A DNA stretch of 64,000 nucleotides from Planctomycetaceae bacterium. GTDB lineage: Bacteria > Planctomycetota > Planctomycetia > Planctomycetales > Planctomycetaceae. The notes below the pieces were generated by a model. The model was not told the origin of the DNA. It made no database searches and worked only from the letters and a program-made list of their open reading frames with translations. Shown here piece by piece: positions 53,728 to 63,600 of the stretch (position 1 is its first letter; each line of letters starts with the position of its first letter). The translations under genes and the position numbers were made by a program. Where the stretch lies: contig JAKFUF010000023.1 in assembly GCA_021732845.1 (NCBI GenBank), positions 1-64,000 on the forward strand. The letters are read 5' to 3'.

Positions 53728-54927
53728 TCACGGCCGGGTTTTGGGCCGGGACTTGGTTTTGGACTCCGGCGCAGCTCGGACCTGTGGCACAGGTTCACGC
53801 TCGGGGGTGGAGAGCACCGTCACCCACAGGAAGGGCTTGCCGGCTTCGTCGATCATCAGATCCGGCCGCATCTTCAACGGCACGATCAGGTCCTTGAGCG
53901 CGATGCTCCAGGTCGTCCGCTTCGAGGGATGAGTGACCTTGAGCTTGGGCAGGTCAATCTTGTTCGCGGCGATTCCCAGCGTGTCGATCAAGATGGGCAC
54001 TCCGATCGCATCGCCCAGCGCGTCCAGGACTCCATCCAGTTCAATATCCTGCAGGTCGACCGTGGTATAGGCATACATCTTGGGGGCCATGACCGGGCCG
54101 GGGTTGGGCAGCGGCCAGCCAACCGGCCAGCACTGGCCCGGTTCGGCCAGGTCGACCATGACGAGTTCAACCGTGCCGGTTGTGCCACGGCGGGGTTGAA
54201 ACCCCAGCCCATACTCACGCAGCAGCGAGGAGAAGGCGGTGCCCAGGCTCACCCCTTCCAGCGACTCGCGGACCAGCTTGTCTCCGCGCGTGGGCTCCTT
54301 GAGCGCCAGTTTCGCCTTGTCGCTGAGCTGCAGGGAATAGCCCTTGGGCAATCCGATCTGCGCCAGTGCCTCGTCGAGTTTGAGCCCCTGTAGGCTTTCT
54401 TTGACGGGAGTGCCCAACGCCGCGAAAAGCTGCTCGAACTGGGGCTTGGTCAGCCCCCACAAGGGCTGCCCGGCGGGGTCACCCTGGGCTCCGTACTGCT
54501 TCAATTCTCCGAGCCACTTCTTGAGCTTGTCGGTCTCGCCGTCGGTGAACTGCCGCCCGGCAAACTGCAGCCGCCCCTGCGGATCGAGCCGCCCGACCAC
54601 CCGCACTTCCCGCAGCCCCGACTGCATCCGCTCGGTGACCTGGACCTTGTCGCTGACCGTGGCTGAACGGACCGAGAAATCGCAGTCCAGCGTTTCGAAG
54701 ATCTTGAGCCACTGCTGGGCTCGCACACCGATCCCCTCTTTCCCCGTCAGCAGTTCAACGGAGATTGTCGTCAGCGGGGCCTTGCCTGCAGCCGTGCGCG
54801 TCGGCTGCCTTGGCTGCGCCTGCACTGGTGCTGCGGCGCTCATCAGGCCGACCCACAGCCCGACAAGTGCGACAGAGAATCTCCAGCCCGTCACCAGGCG
54901 AGACGAATGGAGACAGTCGGATTTCAT
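53728..54927 (-). CDS. Hypothetical secreted protein (weak STN-like domain)
   Basis: A 399-aa protein with a signal peptide (FSVALVGLWVGLMSAAAPVQA). The C-terminal region, YTTVDLQDIELDGVLDALGDAIGVPILID followed by KRTTWSIALKDLIVPLKM, weakly resembles secretin/TonB short N-terminal (STN) domains. The N-terminal 250 residues (ISVELLTGKEGIGVRAQQWLKIFETL) are unassigned. The C-terminal tail is basic (KTKSRPKTRP). It is probably periplasmic. Function unknown. Confidence 0.65.
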   Translation of the reverse strand: MKSDCLHSSRLVTGWRFSVALVGLWVGLMSAAAPVQAQPRQPTRTAAGKAPLTTISVELLTGKEGIGVRAQQWLKIFETLDCDFSVRSATVSDKVQVTERMQSGLREVRVVGRLDPQGRLQFAGRQFTDGETDKLKKWLGELKQYGAQGDPAGQPLWGLTKPQFEQLFAALGTPVKESLQGLKLDEALAQIGLPKGYSLQLSDKAKLALKEPTRGDKLVRESLEGVSLGTAFSSLLREYGLGFQPRRGTTGTVELVMVDLAEPGQCWPVGWPLPNPGPVMAPKMYAYTTVDLQDIELDGVLDALGDAIGVPILIDTLGIAANKIDLPKLKVTHPSKRTTWSIALKDLIVPLKMRPDLMIDEAGKPFLWVTVLSTPEREPVPQVRAAPESKTKSRPKTRP

Positions 54928-55142
54928 GGTCGACTCCGCTTCGACGGTGGCTCAAGCTGCCGGACGGGACACTCAATTCTGATGGCTCGGTTCGTCCATT
55001 TTGTCCAGATGTCACCGATCGTACCAGAGGATCTGAAAGTACGGATGATGAACATCCATGCTCAACGGTTGGATGCCCAATGCAAAAGGGCTCCGCCGAC
55101 GGATGGCGGAGCCCTGAAGAGAGCCTTCAATATCGGCGGGCA

Positions 55143-58100
55143 TCACACCGCCAGGACATCGGAACGGGAGTCCTTTCGGGTCCAGTACTTCAACGGCAGG
55201 CAGCCGATGCCAATGACCACCAACTGCGACAGCACGAACACCGCCAGCTTCTGCATCGCCCCTTCGGTGAAACCGTAGGAGTGCAGGCCGACGCCGAGTT
55301 CGTTCACGCCGAACCACGACCAAGCGGTGCAGATGTTGCCAAACACCAGCAGCACCGCCATGCCCCGGTCCTTCACCATGCCACCCCACCGGGCATGCAG
55401 CACCAGTGCGTTCCACAGCACGATGATCAAGGCCCCGTTCTCCTTGGGATCCCAGCCCCAGAACCGACCCCACGAATCGTCGGCCCACAGCCCGCCAAGG
55501 ACAGTGCCCCAGAAGCTGAAGAACGTGGCAAAGCACAGCGTCCCGTACATCATGCGGGTGATGTCCTTGCGGATGGACGGCGTCAGCTCTTTGCACAAGC
55601 CACAGAACAGGGCGGCGAGCAGGCAAATGCCGGCGTGGATGGCGTAGGCTCGCTGATCGCTGATGTCGAACGATTTTGCCAGGTTCACGATGGAAAAGAC
55701 CATCGCATACCCGGCGAGGAACAGCGCGAACACACCGGCCCGCTTGGCAAGACCTTCGGTCGACTCCGACAGCGTCGGTCCCATTGAACCGGCAAAGGCT
55801 GTCAGCAGCAGCGCCAGCCCCAATGCACCCGCAAAAAACGTTGTCGCGTACCCCAGCGTGATGCAAACCACGTGTGTCGACAGCCAGAACTGGGTGTCCA
55901 ACACCGCCTGCAGTACGGTAAACGTGTCGCCCTCGCCCGCCAACTGGTGGGCGATGATCAGACCCGCAAAACCGGTGGCTCCCGCCAGCACATTGCCCAC
56001 TCCCAACCGGAAGATCCGTTCGAGAATCAACCCAATCACCACGCAACCCCAACTGATGAACACCGCCGAGGAATACAGGTTCGTCACGGGTGGCCGGCCA
56101 GAAATGTAGATCCGGCTGGCGAGCGCCAGTGTGTGCAGCGTGAGCGTGAAAGCGATCAGCCAGAAGGACGCATTCTGCAGTGGCTTGGGCCAGAACAGCC
56201 AGCCCATCGCCGCCAGCACGAAAGCCATCACATAGAACACCGCGCCATAGTAGAACGGCGTGGCATGGTTGAAGTGAGCTTCAAAATCGCTCCGCGCCAG
56301 CCTGTCGTGAATCTGTGTGGGAGGATGCTTCAGCAGATCCGCTCTCAGGGCCTGGGTCAGCTTGTTGAATTCAGCGACGTTGCCGTCTTCGTAGGCTTTC
56401 AGCACGTCGGCCCAAGCCTGGGTCATCGTCGGACGGCTTTGCTCCATGAAGCTGCGCCCCCGGGCGATGCTGTACGGTTCCCAGACGTTCTCCACCTCGC
56501 CCTTCTTCAATTCCTGGGGCACGATCAATGGCACCTGCATCTTCTTGAACGCCTCGGGTGCGCGCTCGACGAAGTCACGGAGCGTAGCCACATATTCCTG
56601 GACCCGTTCCATCGCGCCATTCTTGCCCGCCTGCAGGTCCTCACGGGTCACATCCGGCGGCGGCGGAACGCGGAAGGTGGCGGTCAGCAGGGTGAAGGCT
56701 TTGATCCGCCGGTCCGTTTCCAGCAGCTTTCGCTGGTACAGTGACAATTGCTCGCTGGGAACCTCCCGCGCCTCCTGCACCTGTCGCTCAAACTCTCCAA
56801 TCTTTCCGCCTTCCTGAAGCTGCTGCAGGGAGTACAGGAAGTGCTTTTGACGGTCGAGACCGAGTGTTTGCTGCACGTCCAGACTGTCGATCTTGAAGAC
56901 CTTGTGTTTGTAGCCGGCTTCCGTCTCGGCAATGATATCCAGCAGCCAGCGGATCGCCGGCTGGTATTTGTCCTTGTCGTCGACATACGCCTCGCGGTTG
57001 GACATCACCTTCAGCGTGTTGCGGGCCAGCGTGTCGATCGGCTTGATCCGCCCGCCGGCGAGAATGGGCAACTGCCCAAAGGCGTAATAGTCGAAGCTCT
57101 GTTTGGGGCTGGGCGGCCGCACCTGTGTGAACAGCCATGTGGCACACAGGCTGACCACCAGTCCGGGCACCACGATTTCCAGCAGGCTGAAGTCCCTGGC
57201 TCGCGCAGGCGTGGACATGGACGATGCCGCAGGCATCCGGTGTTTGCCAGCTCGATTTCCCCGTTCTGGCGAATGCGAAGCCGCCACGATCGCTGAGGGG
57301 TCGCCACTCATCACCGAGGCCACCGAGTTCATCGCGGCGAGCGACATGCTGCGGCGGTTCAAAAACTGCAGCAGGGCATGCATGAAGTGGTACATCATGC
57401 CCACCACCACGATCATGCAGGCCACGTACGGGATCATCCAGCCGGTATTCTTCACGACCTGCAGGCCGGTCATCTCGCCGTCGGTGTCCTGCAGGAAGTT
57501 GGACTGGTAGAACGTCTCGCTGGCGTACCGCAGTGGGTTGTTCATCCAAATCCGGACTTCGCGGTCCTTCACGTGCCGCGAAGGGTCGTTCAGCACGATG
57601 TCCGAGGAATAGTTGCGGGCGGTTTCGGTGCCCAGATACTTGTCGAAGCGGACATCGTTCAGGGTCAACGAATAGGGCTTATAGTGGCGGGTGAACCGCA
57701 GGTTGACCGCGTATTTCTTGCCGTTCGCGTCCGCAATCTCTTCGAAGGCCGGCGGCGACTGCATCGACTGAAACAGCCCGAGCAGGTAGGTGCCGACCTT
57801 CTCGTCGGTGCCCTTCTTGTAGAGCGTCACATACACCGAGGTCATGTTGACCGCGCCGCCACTGTCGGCCCCGGTCGTCTTGGGGCGCTCCTCCACGAAG
57901 ATCTCCTTGCCGACTCCCGCCGTGGCGGGATTGTCGTCGCTGGCCATGACTTTCCGTGGCTGCGAGTTCAACAAGGTCCGGTCGAGTTCCACGTCGAATG
58001 GCAGCACCTCATCCTTCACGCGTTTGCCGACTTTGAGCCGGGACAAGGGCACGACGATATGCCGGTCCTCTTCAATATTGGACGAGTCGACGAAGGCAAT

Positions 58101-59066
58101 TTCAGGAGTGTTGATGTCCTGCACGAAGTTCACGGTCTCGCCTTCGTGGATGTACATCTGGCTTTCGACAGCCATCAGCCCTACGAGCAACTCGTTGAGC
58201 ATCATCAGCCCGACACCCAGGTGCAGCACCACCACCCCGCCACGCCGCTTGAAGATCAACAGGCAGCCGGCGAGCAGGACCGAGGCGGCAATCGTCGAGA
58301 GCATCAATTGCCAGAGGATTCGCATGGAGGAATCCCCCAGCGTGACGCGGGTGTCCAGCAGGAGCCACAGTGAGAGTGGGGCGACGAGAGCCACAAGGCC
58401 AACCAGCAGCCAGCGCTCCGCGCTCCGCTGGGGCGGCAGCATGGCGATCCCGAAGGCGGCGGGAATGACAGTGGCCGCCATCAACACCTTCAGGGCCATC
58501 CACAACCGAGCCCACATGATGGGCGGCACGGCCTGCAGGCCGTCGACGTTGCCCATGGCAATCACGCCCCAAGTCACCGCGACACCGAGTGCCATCGTGG
58601 CCAGGCCGGCGTACAGCATCATCCCCTTGGCCTGTGGCTTAAAGCGGATGAGATGCGCGGCAAACAGGTTGACGCACATCGCCGCCCCAATCGACCAACC
58701 GCCGGGAATCCACAGATAGCCGGTGAGCTTGGGCATCTTGGGGAACCACGCCTTGGGAAACAGCGCGGCGAACTCCATCTTGGCGATGAAGCAGCGGAAG
58801 TATTGGTGAATGGCGGTTTCGATGTCGTGCTGCGCCTGGGCCAGCGTGCCCACGAAGACGATGAAAATCGCCATCGCCAGCAGCACCACCGTCAGCCGCA
58901 GTGAGGCCAGCGGCCGCAGGATTTGCTGAACCGTGGCCCACAGCGAGTCGTCCGTCCGCAGCCAGTTTCGCGAGGCGAGGTCTGGCCCGGAAGTGCCGAC
59001 ATTTTCGACAATCGGGGTGTCTTCTGAACTCGTCACGGCTTCCGCCGGAGATTCAACGCGGGACAT
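55143..59066 (-). CDS. Cytochrome c maturation fusion ResB-CcsA (System II)
   Basis: A 1307-aa inner-membrane protein. The N-terminal half is ResB/CcsB-like: LRLTVVLLAMAIFIVFVGTLAQ, several membrane helices, and a large periplasmic domain to about residue 560 (DVELDRTLLNSQPRK, RVKDEVLPFDVELD). The C-terminal half is CcsA/CcmC-like with haem-handling WGWDPKENGALIIVLWNALVLHA near residue 1200. The protein would export haem and attach it to apocytochromes, matching the several c-type cytochromes in the window. A central linker (about residues 560-660) joins the halves. Its ATG overlaps the upstream lipoprotein's stop as TAATG, so translation is coupled. Confidence 0.93.
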   Translation of the reverse strand: MSRVESPAEAVTSSEDTPIVENVGTSGPDLASRNWLRTDDSLWATVQQILRPLASLRLTVVLLAMAIFIVFVGTLAQAQHDIETAIHQYFRCFIAKMEFAALFPKAWFPKMPKLTGYLWIPGGWSIGAAMCVNLFAAHLIRFKPQAKGMMLYAGLATMALGVAVTWGVIAMGNVDGLQAVPPIMWARLWMALKVLMAATVIPAAFGIAMLPPQRSAERWLLVGLVALVAPLSLWLLLDTRVTLGDSSMRILWQLMLSTIAASVLLAGCLLIFKRRGGVVVLHLGVGLMMLNELLVGLMAVESQMYIHEGETVNFVQDINTPEIAFVDSSNIEEDRHIVVPLSRLKVGKRVKDEVLPFDVELDRTLLNSQPRKVMASDDNPATAGVGKEIFVEERPKTTGADSGGAVNMTSVYVTLYKKGTDEKVGTYLLGLFQSMQSPPAFEEIADANGKKYAVNLRFTRHYKPYSLTLNDVRFDKYLGTETARNYSSDIVLNDPSRHVKDREVRIWMNNPLRYASETFYQSNFLQDTDGEMTGLQVVKNTGWMIPYVACMIVVVGMMYHFMHALLQFLNRRSMSLAAMNSVASVMSGDPSAIVAASHSPERGNRAGKHRMPAASSMSTPARARDFSLLEIVVPGLVVSLCATWLFTQVRPPSPKQSFDYYAFGQLPILAGGRIKPIDTLARNTLKVMSNREAYVDDKDKYQPAIRWLLDIIAETEAGYKHKVFKIDSLDVQQTLGLDRQKHFLYSLQQLQEGGKIGEFERQVQEAREVPSEQLSLYQRKLLETDRRIKAFTLLTATFRVPPPPDVTREDLQAGKNGAMERVQEYVATLRDFVERAPEAFKKMQVPLIVPQELKKGEVENVWEPYSIARGRSFMEQSRPTMTQAWADVLKAYEDGNVAEFNKLTQALRADLLKHPPTQIHDRLARSDFEAHFNHATPFYYGAVFYVMAFVLAAMGWLFWPKPLQNASFWLIAFTLTLHTLALASRIYISGRPPVTNLYSSAVFISWGCVVIGLILERIFRLGVGNVLAGATGFAGLIIAHQLAGEGDTFTVLQAVLDTQFWLSTHVVCITLGYATTFFAGALGLALLLTAFAGSMGPTLSESTEGLAKRAGVFALFLAGYAMVFSIVNLAKSFDISDQRAYAIHAGICLLAALFCGLCKELTPSIRKDITRMMYGTLCFATFFSFWGTVLGGLWADDSWGRFWGWDPKENGALIIVLWNALVLHARWGGMVKDRGMAVLLVFGNICTAWSWFGVNELGVGLHSYGFTEGAMQKLAVFVLSQLVVIGIGCLPLKYWTRKDSRSDVLAV

Positions 59067-60154
59067 TAGCGGGCTCCTTCGTTGAATTTCACGGATGTGA
59101 CGAACGCTTCAAACCGCGGCCGTTCTCGTTCCGCCAGTCCACCGTCGCCCAGAAGTTTGAAAAACCAGGTCGCTTCCGCCGTCTGCAGCACCACGCCAAA
59201 CAGCGACTTTTCGGCACCCACAAGGCGGATGTACTGACCCTTTTCCGTGCCAACGGGAAGCTCCTGCAGATCCTGTTTGAGCTGCTCGGCGGTGGTTGGT
59301 GCGAGCTGCACCTGGCCGCGCCAACGGTTGATGTTCTGCAGCAGGTCGCCACCGGCGCTGCTGATGGTGATCAAGACTTTCTTGTCGCCATCCTGGGCCT
59401 CGAACGAGGCCAGCACAAATTGGCGTGAAGGAACTGACTTCCAATCCGCGGGGAGGTCGTAGGTGAAGGGCAGGTCGGCTGCCGGGCGGGCGGGCGGAGT
59501 CGCCGCGGCCGGCCCCATCGGCGGATGGCCGTCCATCCCGTCGGCCCCACCCATCATCGGACCCATCGCGCCGCCCATCATTGGTCCCATCGAACCCTTT
59601 TTGGGCGTTGGTCCGGGCGTCCCCACGAAATCCACCACCGTCCCCAGCAGTCCCGGGACTTCCAAAGGCTTGGTCTGCGCCACCAACTCCTTGGGCTCCA
59701 ACGGCGGCAACTGCAACTGCTTGCGCCAGCGGTTGACATTCATCAACTGGTAGTCCGTCCAGTCGCCGGAGGTCGCCGCCAGAGGCAGCTTGGTCACGCT
59801 GACTTCCAAGGGCGGATTGACCGAATCGATCTTGAGCGTGGCGAACCGCATGGTGTCGCCCGGCTCCTGCACCCAGTGTTCTGGAAGCTTCCAGTCGGGC
59901 GGATCCGAGGGCTTGGCGAATTTCACGGACGCCAGAAAGTCGTCGAAGTTTTTCGAGATCTCGTTCACCGACTTGATGGGGCCGGTCAGTTTGAAGAACC
60001 AGGCGGCATCATTCTGCCGCAGCATCGCCCCCATCGTCCGGTGCTTGAGGCTGCTGACCGTGTAGCTCCGAATCGGTTCTTCCCGATTCGCGCAGCCAGC
60101 CAGGCCAATTGCGGCCAACACGAAAAATGGCATCCAGGGGATTCGAATTCTCAT
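59066..60154 (-). CDS. Duplicated-domain lipoprotein coupled to the ccs gene
   Basis: A 362-aa lipoprotein with the lipobox LAGC (MPFFVLAAIGLAGCANRE). It is built of two related halves joined by a Met/Gly/Pro-rich hinge (GPMMGGAMGPMMGGADGM): AAWFFKLTGPIKSVNEISKN versus ATWFFKLLGDGGLAERERPR, and MNVNRWRKQLQLPPLEPKEL versus QNINRWRGQVQLAPTTAEQL. Its stop overlaps the CcsA-type gene's start as TAATG. The partnership suggests a role in cytochrome c maturation or redox assembly, which is inference. No family is recognised. Confidence 0.75.
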   Translation of the reverse strand: MRIRIPWMPFFVLAAIGLAGCANREEPIRSYTVSSLKHRTMGAMLRQNDAAWFFKLTGPIKSVNEISKNFDDFLASVKFAKPSDPPDWKLPEHWVQEPGDTMRFATLKIDSVNPPLEVSVTKLPLAATSGDWTDYQLMNVNRWRKQLQLPPLEPKELVAQTKPLEVPGLLGTVVDFVGTPGPTPKKGSMGPMMGGAMGPMMGGADGMDGHPPMGPAAATPPARPAADLPFTYDLPADWKSVPSRQFVLASFEAQDGDKKVLITISSAGGDLLQNINRWRGQVQLAPTTAEQLKQDLQELPVGTEKGQYIRLVGAEKSLFGVVLQTAEATWFFKLLGDGGLAERERPRFEAFVTSVKFNEGAR

Positions 60155-60219
60155 GAATCAAGCTTCAGGCGGGGCCAACGGACTGCCGGCGGGAATCGCA
60201 AGCCGGCTTGGCAAAGGCG

Positions 60220-60241
60220 GTTGCGGAACTGGCTCCGCAAC
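60220..60241. other. Intergenic hairpin
   Basis: GTTGCGGA and TCCGCAAC form an 8-bp perfect stem around ACTGGC in the 60155-60651 spacer upstream of two divergent genes. No T-tract and no gene are visible in that spacer. Confidence 0.35.
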
Positions 60242-60651
60242 AAGACCTGCGAACAGGGAATTATAGTCCGGTGCAGCCGATAAAGTACACGCGAATCGCC
60301 TGTGAGGGCTCCGTGGGGTGCCGGCTGATTGGTGGAGCGAATTCCAGCCATGGCAGACGCCGACAATGCAGACGTTGGGCGGCTGCCGGCGGCACTGACC
60401 ACAACGATTCCAATTTTCGTCGGCTCCCCGCAGGCGGTGCGCAGGCCCCACAGCCACCGAGGTGACCTTGGCGGAGGCAAACGTCTCAGGCTCGGAGGAC
60501 GAGGCGACGCACAGTCGCCGTTCGCTCCAGCGGTAAAGTCGGCGAAAGCACGAGCACCACGCTCCCGCAGCCGACATTCCGCCATTTGCCGATTCTGCCA
60601 CTCCCGATAGAATCCGCCCGGCTGCCGCCGCGTGAATTCCAGGGAGGGATG

Positions 60652-63600
60652 ATGCGACACATTTCAACTCGGTCCATCGCCAAGTTTCATCTCAGTGGCA
60701 GCGGCATTGCCGTGGCAATCCAACCCGCGGTGTGGCTGGTTTTTGCCCTTTTGCTGAATGGTTCCCTCCAAGCCCAACCCGTTCCGGGGGAAGCACCTGC
60801 GGCAAGGCCAGCAATAGTCCTCAAGCCGACAGCCCGACAAGAGGATGCCCGGTTGCACGATGTGCAATGCTTGGGGAGTTTTGCCTGGGCGGTTGGCGAC
60901 CAGGGTGTCGTCTGGCGGTCTGTTGACGGCGGGCGGACCTGGGAACTGGCCTCCAGTGGCGTGACCAGCCCGTTGCGGTCGGTCTGTTTTTTGACGGACC
61001 AGATTGGCTGGGTGGCCGGGGGTGAAACCTCGCCCTTTACCGGGCAGTCGGCCGGAGTGCTGCTGGCGACAACGGACGGCGGCAAGACATGGACTCCAGT
61101 CACTCCGCCGGGTCGCAGTTTTCCGCCAGCCAGCGACCGCGGCCGCGAACAACGTTCCAAAGCGGACTTGCGCCCCGACGGAGACTGGCCGCGGCTGCAT
61201 CGCGTCAAGTTTTTCAGCCTCGAAGAAGGATTCATCGTCGGCGACAGCGATGCCAAACACCCCACCGGTGTGATGTTCCGCACCGAGTCCGGCTGGGAAG
61301 AGCTGCCGGGGACTGCCGTGGGCAACTGGCGGGCGGCGGATTTTGCGGCGATGGAACTCGGTGCCGTGGCTGGACTCCGGGGAGCCTCGGCGGTGATCGC
61401 CAACGGCAAGCTCCTTCCCGCCCGCAATGCCCTTCCCGAACTTGCCTCTTATGGGGCGATGGCGCTCCATCCCTCGGGTCACGCGTGGCTCGTGGGTGAA
61501 GGCGGAACCGTGCTGCGCTCCGACAACATGGGGGTGGTCTGGGAATCGCCCGCCGGCGCACTGCCGGAAAGTCTGCCGGAAACCTCCGACTTCCACGCCG
61601 TCTGTTGCCGCGAGGAAAAGGCATGGATCGGCGGCAGCCCCGGCAGCATCATTTGGCATACCCCCAACGGGGGCAAATCCTGGATCAAACAGAAGACCGG
61701 ACAGTCGCTGCCGTTGTCGTCGATCTCGTTCACGACGGATACCGATGGGCTGGCGGTGGGTGCGTTGGGAACCATTCTGCGGACGGACAATGGCGGCCAG
61801 ACCTGGAACATTGTCTGCGGACAGAACCGCCGGCTGGCGTTGCTGGGGCTGTTCACCACGCCGAGTCAGATTTCACTGCCGTTGGTCACGCAGTTGGCTG
61901 GCGAAGACGGCTACCGCTGTGGGATGCTGGCCATGACCCGCGATGATGTGGGGCCGGAGGGCCGTGGCCTGCCCGATGTTGACGCTCGCCTGCAGGAGGC
62001 GGTGCAGTCCATCGGTGGTTCGGAGGCGTCGATCGACTGGCAGTTTCCACTGCTGGTGCCGGGACTGAAAGGTGACCGCGAAAAACTGGTCTCCGAGTGG
62101 AACCTGCGCACCGAAGGCCGGCTCTCGGAAATTTTGGTGGGGCACCTCGTCCGCCAGCTTCGCACCTGGCGTCCCAGTGTCGTGGTTGTCGACCAGCCGA
62201 CCGACACGGACGCCGTGGCCCTGGTCCTGCATCAAGCCACGCTGCTGGCGGTGGCCAAGGCGGCGGATCCAACGCAGTTTCCCGAACAACTGGCCGACGC
62301 GGGGCTCAAGCCGTGGCAGGCAGAGCGGATCTGCGTGCGGCTTCCCAACGGCAGCCGCGGACCGATTACTCTCGACCCGCATCGCTATCTGCCCTTCACG
62401 GGTCAGTCTTTGGAAATGGCGGTTTCGGCCGCTCAAGCCCGGCTTTCCATCGAGACGCCCGACGGTAACGCGGGTTTGAGTCTGACAGCCACGCCGTTGG
62501 GACACCGGGAATCGTTTCGGGTCGATTGGACGCGGACTGGCGGACAGAAGGATCCAGAAGCCGCGGCTTATCAGGATTTCTTTTCCGGGATCTCGATCCA
62601 GCCCGGCACGGAGGCCCGCCGGGCCTACCCGCCGCTCGATGAAACCCTCCTGGCAAAGAAGGCCGACATTGCCAAACGGCAGCGAAACTTTGCCGGCATT
62701 GTTCAAACGTTTCTGACGGATGGCCGTCAGTCGGCCAACATGCTGGCCCAACTGGGCGAAGTCACCAGGAACATGCCCGAGGACCAGGCCGCGCTGCAGA
62801 TGGCCCGGCTCGCGGAATCGCAACTGGCCATTGGCCAGTGGGAGCTGGCCGAGCTGACGATGCTGGAACTTGTCGCCAAATTTCCGGAGCAGCCGGTGGC
62901 CATCCGGGCCGCATGGCGGTTGACGCAATTTTGGGGCGGAGCCGAAACGAGCTGGCGGCGGCTGCAATTGTCGACCATCCGCCACGCACAGATGCAGCCC
63001 ACCGGCGAATCCACCGTGCAGGCGATGCAGTCCCTGCTGTCGCAGCTCAATGCCCAGGACCAGCAGTTGCAGAAGGAGGGCCTGCCGTTTGGTCTGCCCG
63101 CTCTGGATTCCGAGAACCCGGTGAAAGTCCAGCAGGCCTCGGCGAAGACCGGCAGCCTGACGTCGCGCGGCCAGTTGTCGGCCAAGTTCAACTACTGGCA
63201 GGGCCAGTCCGTCAAAATGGCCAAGGACCTGGAAATCCGTGCGCCGGGACTGTTCGCCGATGCCGAGACTCAGTTCGCGCTGGCGGCCGTGTTCCGCGGA
63301 CGCGGTGCTCCGGAGAAGGCGAACGAAGTTTACCGCGAATTCGCCAAGGATCCGCAGCACCGCTGGCATCGGGCGGCAGCCGGCGAGCTGTGGGCCACGG
63401 CCCCCAACGGTCCGCCGGAGCGTGCGCTCTGCACCTGCAATTACACCGCCATCCGCCCGGTGCTGGACGGTCTGTTGTCGGACCAGTGCTGGCAGAACGC
63501 CGAGGAACTGCCGCTGCTGGAGTCTTCGGACAGCACCAAAGTCGAAAATCATGCCTTCGTGATGTTCTGCTCCGATCAGGAATACCTGTATCTGGCCGCC

